From NCBI GenBank assembly GCA_903831925.1, contig CAIKZV010000591.1, forward strand, positions 1 through 9,601: DNA of 9,601 bases. Reading direction: 5' to 3'. The translations under genes and the position numbers were made by a program. The first letter of the stretch is position 1, and each line of letters starts with the position of its first letter. The notes under the pieces are model-generated. The model searched no databases. It had not been told where the DNA came from and saw only the letters and a program-made list of their open reading frames with translations. Below, in pieces: positions 5,904-9,601 of the stretch. This stretch comes from an uncultured Burkholderiales bacterium (GTDB lineage Bacteria; Pseudomonadota; Gammaproteobacteria; Burkholderiales; Burkholderiaceae_E).

Positions 5904-7592
5904 ATGATGGCGCCTGACTTGCCCGGTGCCGTGGAAAGCGTCGACTCCCCCGACTGGCATCAGCAGGAAGTGATGCTGTTGCGTGAAGTTGCCAAGCTGC
6001 TCGGTCGCAGCGTCGAGCCCCATTTCGTGATCCGTCAGACGCTTCGGCTGCTGTCGGAGTGGGTGGGCCTGAACCGTGGCCGGGTGCTGCTATGGGATCC
6101 GTCGGATGAGGCGCTCTCGATCCGGCATTACTACGGCCTGACCGCCGACGAGGCGGCGCGCGGGCGCTTTGCGCCGGGCGAGGGTGTCTGTGGCAGCGTG
6201 CTGCGAAGCGGCGTGGCGCGAGTCATCCAGGACATCGATGCCGAGCCGGAGTTTTTGTGCCGCTCGGTCGAGCGGGGCCGGCTGCCTGCCGAGACGGTTT
6301 CGTTCATCGCGGTGCCGCTGCGCGAAGGCGAGCGGGTCTGCGGCGTGCTGGCCGCGCACCGATTGCGCAATCGCCGCCGCGCCCTGAACGATGATCTCGA
6401 GTTGCTCAAGACGATCGGTACCCTGCTCGGGCAGGTGATCCGGGTCAACGAGGAGTTGAAGCGTCGCACCGCACTGCTCGAGACTGAAAATCGCGATCTG
6501 CGCCAGCGGCTCGGCACTCAGTTGCCCAATTTCGGCATTCTCGGCGATTCGGCGCTGCTGCAGGAAAGTCTGGCCAATGCCCGGCGGCTGGCCGCAGGCG
6601 ATCTGACTGTGCTGCTGCTGGGCGACTCCGGCACCGGCAAGGAGCTCTTTGCCCGGGCGATCCATCATGCAAGCCCGCGTGCCGGCAAGCCCTTCGTGAA
6701 GGTCAATTGCGCGGCGGTGCCGGAAAGTCTGTTCGAGTCGGAGTTTTTCGGTCACGAGCGCGGTGCCTTCACCGGTGCGGTGTCTGCACAGCCTGGCCGA
6801 TTCGAGCAGGCCGATGGCGGGACCCTGTTTCTGGATGAGGTCGGCGAATTGCCGCTTGCCATGCAGGCCAAGCTGCTGCGGGTGCTCCAGGATCGGGTGG
6901 TGGTGCGGGTCGGCAGCCGGCGCGAGCTCGAGCTCGATGTGCGGGTGGTCGCTGCCACCAACCGCGACCTGCCGACCCTGGTGGGGCAGGGCGAGTTCCG
7001 GCTCGATCTCTACTATCGCCTGTCGGTGCTGCCGCTGCGGCTGCCGACGCTTCGCGAGCGTCCCGACGACGTGCCGATCCTGGTGCGTCATATGGCCCAT
7101 GAGGCCTGTCTGGCCTGGCGGCGTGAGGCGGTCCAGTTCAGCGAGCCGGCGATGCGGCTCATGAAAGCGCATCCCTGGCCGGGCAATGTCCGGCAGCTGC
7201 AAAGCGTCGTGATGCGCATCGTGCTGATGGCCCATGGTTCGCTGATCGACTCGGCCCTGGTCGCCGCGCAGCTGCGTGCCGAGCCCGATCTGTCGCTGCG
7301 CAGCGAGCCTGATCGCCCGCCTGATCGCTCGTCTGCTCGGCCGACGGACTCGCCCTCGATGGCCTTCGCGCCTGCTGAAGGGCGGCGCGCGTTTGCCGAG
7401 AGCCCAGCCGATTCAAGGGTCGAACTGGTTCGCCCCTATGAGCCGATCCTGCCCGCCGATGCCGAGCGTGTGCTCGATGCGCTCAGGCGTGCCGGTGGCA
7501 ATCGCTCGCGCGCCGCACAATTGCTCGGGATGACCCGTCGCCAGTTCACCTATCGGCTGGAAAAGGCCCAGGCCGACGATCCGCCGAAGTGA
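5904..7592 (+). CDS. NifA-like sigma-54-dependent transcriptional activator (GAF, AAA+, Fis-type HTH)
   Basis: A 562-residue enhancer-binding protein. An N-terminal GAF sensor domain spans about 35-185 and resembles NifA GAF domains, with RGRFAPGEGVCGSVL at 86-100. A short coiled-coil-like linker (about 182-205) follows. The AAA+ domain has Walker A GDSGTGKE (240-247), the sigma-54-contacting GAFTGA loop (287-292), Walker B GTLFLDEVGEL (306-316) and WPGNVRQL (425-432). A Pro/Ser/Asp/Arg-rich linker (about 458-510) leads to a Fis-type helix-turn-helix (about 517-555, GGNRSRAAQLLGMTRRQF). The Cys-rich interdomain motif of oxygen-sensitive NifA proteins is absent, and no nif gene is near, so it is not called nifA. 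ATG 5904 was chosen; ATG 5907 is equally possible, and neither has a strong Shine-Dalgarno. The frame remains open to 5766, but those codons overlap the upstream gene. It probably drives the sigma-54 promoter 141 bp downstream of its stop. Confidence 0.92.
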   Translation: MMAPDLPGAVESVDSPDWHQQEVMLLREVAKLLGRSVEPHFVIRQTLRLLSEWVGLNRGRVLLWDPSDEALSIRHYYGLTADEAARGRFAPGEGVCGSVLRSGVARVIQDIDAEPEFLCRSVERGRLPAETVSFIAVPLREGERVCGVLAAHRLRNRRRALNDDLELLKTIGTLLGQVIRVNEELKRRTALLETENRDLRQRLGTQLPNFGILGDSALLQESLANARRLAAGDLTVLLLGDSGTGKELFARAIHHASPRAGKPFVKVNCAAVPESLFESEFFGHERGAFTGAVSAQPGRFEQADGGTLFLDEVGELPLAMQAKLLRVLQDRVVVRVGSRRELELDVRVVAATNRDLPTLVGQGEFRLDLYYRLSVLPLRLPTLRERPDDVPILVRHMAHEACLAWRREAVQFSEPAMRLMKAHPWPGNVRQLQSVVMRIVLMAHGSLIDSALVAAQLRAEPDLSLRSEPDRPPDRSSARPTDSPSMAFAPAEGRRAFAESPADSRVELVRPYEPILPADAERVLDALRRAGGNRSRAAQLLGMTRRQFTYRLEKAQADDPPK

Positions 7593-7615
7593 ACGCATCG
7601 GTCCGGGTGTGTGAA

Positions 7616-7665
7616 CAATCTGGACTGGACGTGCCCAATCTGTGAGGGGTATCCCGGCCAGATTG
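7616..7665. promoter_or_regulatory. Candidate upstream activator sites: three CAATCTGG-like elements
   Basis: CAATCTGG occurs at 7616-7623, CAATCTGT at 7636-7643, and the inverse CCAGATTG at 7658-7665. The two direct copies are exactly 20 bp apart, about two helical turns, and the third is inverted. They lie roughly 95-140 bp upstream of the predicted sigma-54 transcription start, the usual distance for enhancer-binding-protein sites. The 7-mer core also appears at 8347-8353 and 9156-9162 inside or next to coding sequence, so a single copy is not significant; the cluster is. Confidence 0.5.
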
Positions 7666-7676
7666 CCGGGATACCC
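7647..7676. repeat. Perfect 12-bp inverted repeat between the activator and OsmC genes
   Basis: GGGTATCCCGGC (7647-7658) and GCCGGGATACCC (7665-7676) flank a 6-nt loop, CAGATT. No T-run follows on either strand. It may act as a terminator or mRNA-stabilising hairpin for the activator transcript, or as a protein-binding palindrome. The loop contains the third CAATCTG-like element in inverse orientation, which favours a regulatory role. Confidence 0.7.
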
Positions 7677-7732
7677 GGATCAAAAGCCTGATCGGCACGG
7701 ATCGAGTCGGTGCCGGCGATCCTTGCAGTCAG

Positions 7733-7748
7733 TGGCATGGTGCTTGCA
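7733..7748 (+). promoter_or_regulatory. Sigma-54 (-24/-12) promoter of the OsmC/ACAD-like/rubredoxin operon
   Basis: TGGCATGGTGCTTGCA matches the consensus TGGCAC-R-N4-TTGC-W at every fixed position but one (T for C at the sixth base). GG at 7734-7735 and GC at 7746-7747 are separated by exactly 10 bp, as sigma-54 requires. Transcription should begin near 7758, about 34 bp before the OsmC start codon. A sigma-54 activator is encoded immediately upstream on the same strand. Confidence 0.85.
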
Positions 7749-7791
7749 TGAGAGTGCGCAGACAGACTCTTTCCATGCCAGGACGCCCACT

Positions 7792-8340
7792 ATGACAACG
7801 CCTTCAACCACGACCGTCGAAACGACCTGGGTCAAGCCGATCGATGCCGTCGGTCTTGCCGCCTTTGCCGAAAAAGGTCGCAACAACCCCGGCGCAAAAG
7901 GGACGGTGCGCAGTCGCACGGTCTACGACGGCCAGTTTCGCTCGCTGACCTATGTCGGCCAGCACTCGCCGGTCGTGGTCGACGAGCCGCCGCATCTGTT
8001 CGGCCAGGACACCGCGCCGGCACCCTCCGAGATCCTGCTGTCGGGTCTGGGCGGATGCCTGTGCGTCGGCATTCATGCAGTCGCGACCCATCGCGGCGTC
8101 AAGATCAGCCGGATGGAGGTCGCGCTCGAAGGCGACATCGGCAATCCCTCGGCCTGGGGTGCCGGCGGCGCCCTCAAGGAGCCCCTGCAAATGGGCTTTC
8201 AGGCGGTTCGGGCGAAGATCACCCTCGAGGCCGATGCGCCGCGCGAGGTGCTGGCCGAGATCGTCAAGGCGGCCGACTTCGCCTCGCCGATGGCCAACTG
8301 CTTTCGCAATCCGATCCCGACCGATGTCACCCTTGTTTGA
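7792..8340 (+). CDS. OsmC/Ohr-family protein
   Basis: A 182-residue OsmC-fold protein. Family members form swapped dimers and use a Cys pair to reduce organic hydroperoxides, though many OsmC-like proteins have unproven substrates. C89, in the helix-start segment GLGGCLC, and C170, in SPMANCF, match the two redox Cys positions of the family; C91 is an extra Cys two residues after the first. The segment APAPSEILLSGLGGC (75-89) is typical of OsmC-like proteins. ATG 7792 is chosen because AGGA (7780-7783) precedes it by eight bases and the sigma-54 start lies just upstream; the longer frame from 7642 would begin before the promoter. It is the first gene of the operon, 15 bp ahead of the acyl-CoA-dehydrogenase-like gene. 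A protective or sulfur/selenium-related redox role fits the context, by inference. Confidence 0.88.
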   Translation: MTTPSTTTVETTWVKPIDAVGLAAFAEKGRNNPGAKGTVRSRTVYDGQFRSLTYVGQHSPVVVDEPPHLFGQDTAPAPSEILLSGLGGCLCVGIHAVATHRGVKISRMEVALEGDIGNPSAWGAGGALKEPLQMGFQAVRAKITLEADAPREVLAEIVKAADFASPMANCFRNPIPTDVTLV

Positions 8341-8355
8341 ACGACGCAGATTGCC

Positions 8356-9498
8356 ATGGGTGCCAACGACCTTGCAGTGAATCTGCCTGACACCAACGCC
8401 TTTGCAGCGACGGTTTCGCGCGCGCTCGATCCGCTGATCGGGCAGATCGATCGGGATGGGCTCTATCCTGGTGCGGCGCTGCGGGCGCTGGGCGAGCAGG
8501 GCGCCTATCGCCCACATCTCGCCTCGCAGCGGCCTGATGGCCAGTGCGACATCGTCGGTGCGGTCGATGCGATGACCGCGATCGGTCGCAGCTGCGGCTC
8601 GAGTGCCTTCATGGCCTGGTGTCAGGATGCCTGCGCCTGGTATGTCGAGCAGGGCCGCTCGGAAGCGCTGCGCCAGACCGTTCTGCCGGGCCTCGCCTCG
8701 GGCGCGATCCTGGGCGGCACCGGCATGTCCAATCCGATGAAGTACTTCGCCTCCATCGAGCGCATCGCCCTGCAGGGCAAGCGGGTGCCGGGTGGGTGGC
8801 GGGTCTCCGGGCATCTGCCCTGGGTTTCCAACCTCGGTCCGGGGCATGTGTTCGGTACCGCCTTCTCGCCGCTCGATGCCGCGGGTCAGCCGCCCGCCGG
8901 AGCAGGCCAGGAGGTGATGGCCCTGATGCACTGCGACTGGCCGGGACTGACCCTGAGCCCGGTGCCGCCTTTTCTCGCGATGGATGGCACCGGCACCTAT
9001 GCGCTGCAGTTCGATGAGGTCTTCGTGCCCGACGATCATGTGCTGGCCGATCCGATCGGACCCTGGCTGCGCCGCATCCGCAACGGCTTCGTGCTGATGC
9101 AGGTTGGTATCGGCGCCGGCATCATCGAGGGCTGCCTCGGTCTGATGCGCGATGCCAATCTGCGCCTGGGTCATGTCAATGTCTTTCTCGAAGACGGCCC
9201 GGATGCGATCGAGGATGAGCTTGGCAGCCTGCGCGAACGGGTGGCCCGCCTCGCGCCGGGCGTGCTCGATCCCTCGGACGGGCAGTTTGCGGACGTGCTG
9301 ACCACGCGGCTGATGACTTCCGAGCTCACGCTGCGCGCGACCCAGTCGACCATGCTGCATACCGGTGCGATGGGCTATGCCCTGGCGTCGCCGGCGCAGC
9401 GCCGGCTGCGCGAGGGCTATTTCGTTGCGATCGTCACACCGGCCATCAAGCATCTGCGCAAGGAAATCGATCGGCTGATGAGCGCGGGGACGCGTTGA
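8356..9498 (+). CDS. Acyl-CoA dehydrogenase-fold flavoprotein lacking the canonical catalytic Glu
   Basis: A 380-residue protein with the three-part ACAD fold: N-terminal helices (about 10-115), a middle beta domain (about 118-230, with LGGTGMSNP at 119-127 and the GWRVSGHLPWVSNLG segment at 147-161), and a C-terminal helical bundle ending in a GAMGYALASPAQRRLRE motif (337-353). In true acyl-CoA dehydrogenases this region is followed by an EGT-type segment bearing the catalytic Glu; here the aligned stretch reads AIVTPAIKHL (358-367), with no Glu. That places it nearer to the flavin monooxygenase or desulfurisation-type relatives (DszC, SfnB-like) than to beta-oxidation enzymes; this is inference. 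The start ATG 8356 has no strong Shine-Dalgarno and may rely on coupling to the gene 15 bp upstream. Its stop overlaps the next gene's start. Confidence 0.82.
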   Translation: MGANDLAVNLPDTNAFAATVSRALDPLIGQIDRDGLYPGAALRALGEQGAYRPHLASQRPDGQCDIVGAVDAMTAIGRSCGSSAFMAWCQDACAWYVEQGRSEALRQTVLPGLASGAILGGTGMSNPMKYFASIERIALQGKRVPGGWRVSGHLPWVSNLGPGHVFGTAFSPLDAAGQPPAGAGQEVMALMHCDWPGLTLSPVPPFLAMDGTGTYALQFDEVFVPDDHVLADPIGPWLRRIRNGFVLMQVGIGAGIIEGCLGLMRDANLRLGHVNVFLEDGPDAIEDELGSLRERVARLAPGVLDPSDGQFADVLTTRLMTSELTLRATQSTMLHTGAMGYALASPAQRRLREGYFVAIVTPAIKHLRKEIDRLMSAGTR

Positions 9499-9601
9499 CC
9501 GCCGGGTCGTCGCCGCCAACCGGGGGCAGTGCACAGGCGCTGCGCCGCTGGCTGTGCGAAGCCTGCGGTCTGATCTACGACGAGGCGCTGGGCGACCCCG
9601 A
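9495..9601 (+). CDS. Rubredoxin (domain), 3'-truncated by window edge
   Basis: The frame encodes LCEACGLIYDEALGDP, the N-terminal iron-ligand half of rubredoxin: CxxCG followed by IYD and GDP. The second Cys pair lies beyond the window. Rubredoxins carry single electrons through an Fe(Cys)4 centre. The start is taken as TTG 9495, overlapping the previous gene's TGA (TTGA), because no ATG or GTG exists in this frame nearby and GGGGA (9486-9490) sits four bases upstream. About 16 residues precede the domain. It could be a small free rubredoxin or the first domain of a larger oxidoreductase. Tight overlap with the ACAD-like flavoprotein suggests they work together, with rubredoxin as an electron partner. 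Confidence 0.82.
   Translation, partial: MTAGSSPPTGGSAQALRRWLCEACGLIYDEALGDP

Noticed and set aside
6090..7235. A 381-codon minus-strand frame opposite the sigma-54 activator
   Set aside because: It is a composition shadow of the AAA+ coding sequence, with no start context or motif.
7608..7617. TGT and ACA triplets resembling a NifA upstream site
   Set aside because: The spacing is four bases, not the ten required for TGT-N10-ACA.
7642..7791. N-terminal extension of the OsmC protein to ATG 7642
   Set aside because: This stretch contains the inverted repeat and the sigma-54 promoter, so it lies upstream of the transcription start; ATG 7792 has a Shine-Dalgarno sequence.
9156..9162. A further CAATCTG copy in the ACAD-like gene (and its inverse at 8347-8353)
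   Set aside because: Single 7-mers inside or at the edge of coding sequence are expected by chance; they lack the clustering seen at 7616-7665.
7804..9534. A 576-codon open frame on the minus strand across the OsmC and ACAD-like genes
   Set aside because: It is antisense to two clearly recognisable proteins. Long antisense frames arise from G/C-rich third positions, and its translation shows no family features.

Overview
The window is high-GC proteobacterial chromosome, with G/C-rich third positions, Shine-Dalgarno starts and all genes on the + strand. A DauA-like flavoenzyme, an AroG-type DAHP synthase, a NifA-like sigma-54 activator and a consensus-like -24/-12 promoter together suggest a Betaproteobacterium, or less likely a Gammaproteobacterium. 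This placement is inference; no rRNA or other marker gene is present. There are no tRNAs, rRNAs, CRISPR arrays, insertion sequences or signs of recent transfer.

Region 1 (1-3821): the 3' part of tldD (metalloprotease), then a D-arginine-dehydrogenase-like FAD oxidoreductase (dauA family) and, 15 bp downstream, an M81/MlrC-type metallopeptidase. The last two look like one transcription unit. The flavoenzyme keeps the catalytic residues of its family but has lost the acidic residue that reads the guanidinium of D-arginine, so its substrate is probably different.

Region 2 (3822-5141): a compact, complete-looking transcription attenuator in front of a class I DAHP synthase, the first enzyme of aromatic amino acid synthesis. 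It has a sigma-70-like promoter, a 29-codon leader peptide with Phe, Tyr, Phe and Trp clustered at codons 7-11, a 2:3 antiterminator and a U-tailed terminator that exclude each other, then the gene. The promoter spacing predicts that the leader mRNA starts at or beside its own ATG (leaderless).

Region 3 (5142-9601): a two-gene regulatory unit, a free-standing cyclic-nucleotide-binding protein plus a NifA-like GAF/AAA+/Fis-HTH sigma-54 activator. It is followed by a 199-bp intergenic region holding three copies of an octamer-like element (CAATCTGG), a perfect 12-bp inverted repeat and a near-perfect sigma-54 promoter. That promoter points into an operon of OsmC-like protein, acyl-CoA-dehydrogenase-fold flavoprotein without the usual catalytic Glu, and rubredoxin (cut by the window end). 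The simplest reading is a signal-responsive redox operon switched on by its neighbouring activator; the signal and substrate cannot be read from the sequence.

The two parts most worth follow-up are the FYW attenuator upstream of DAHP synthase and the sigma-54-controlled OsmC/ACAD-like/rubredoxin cassette.
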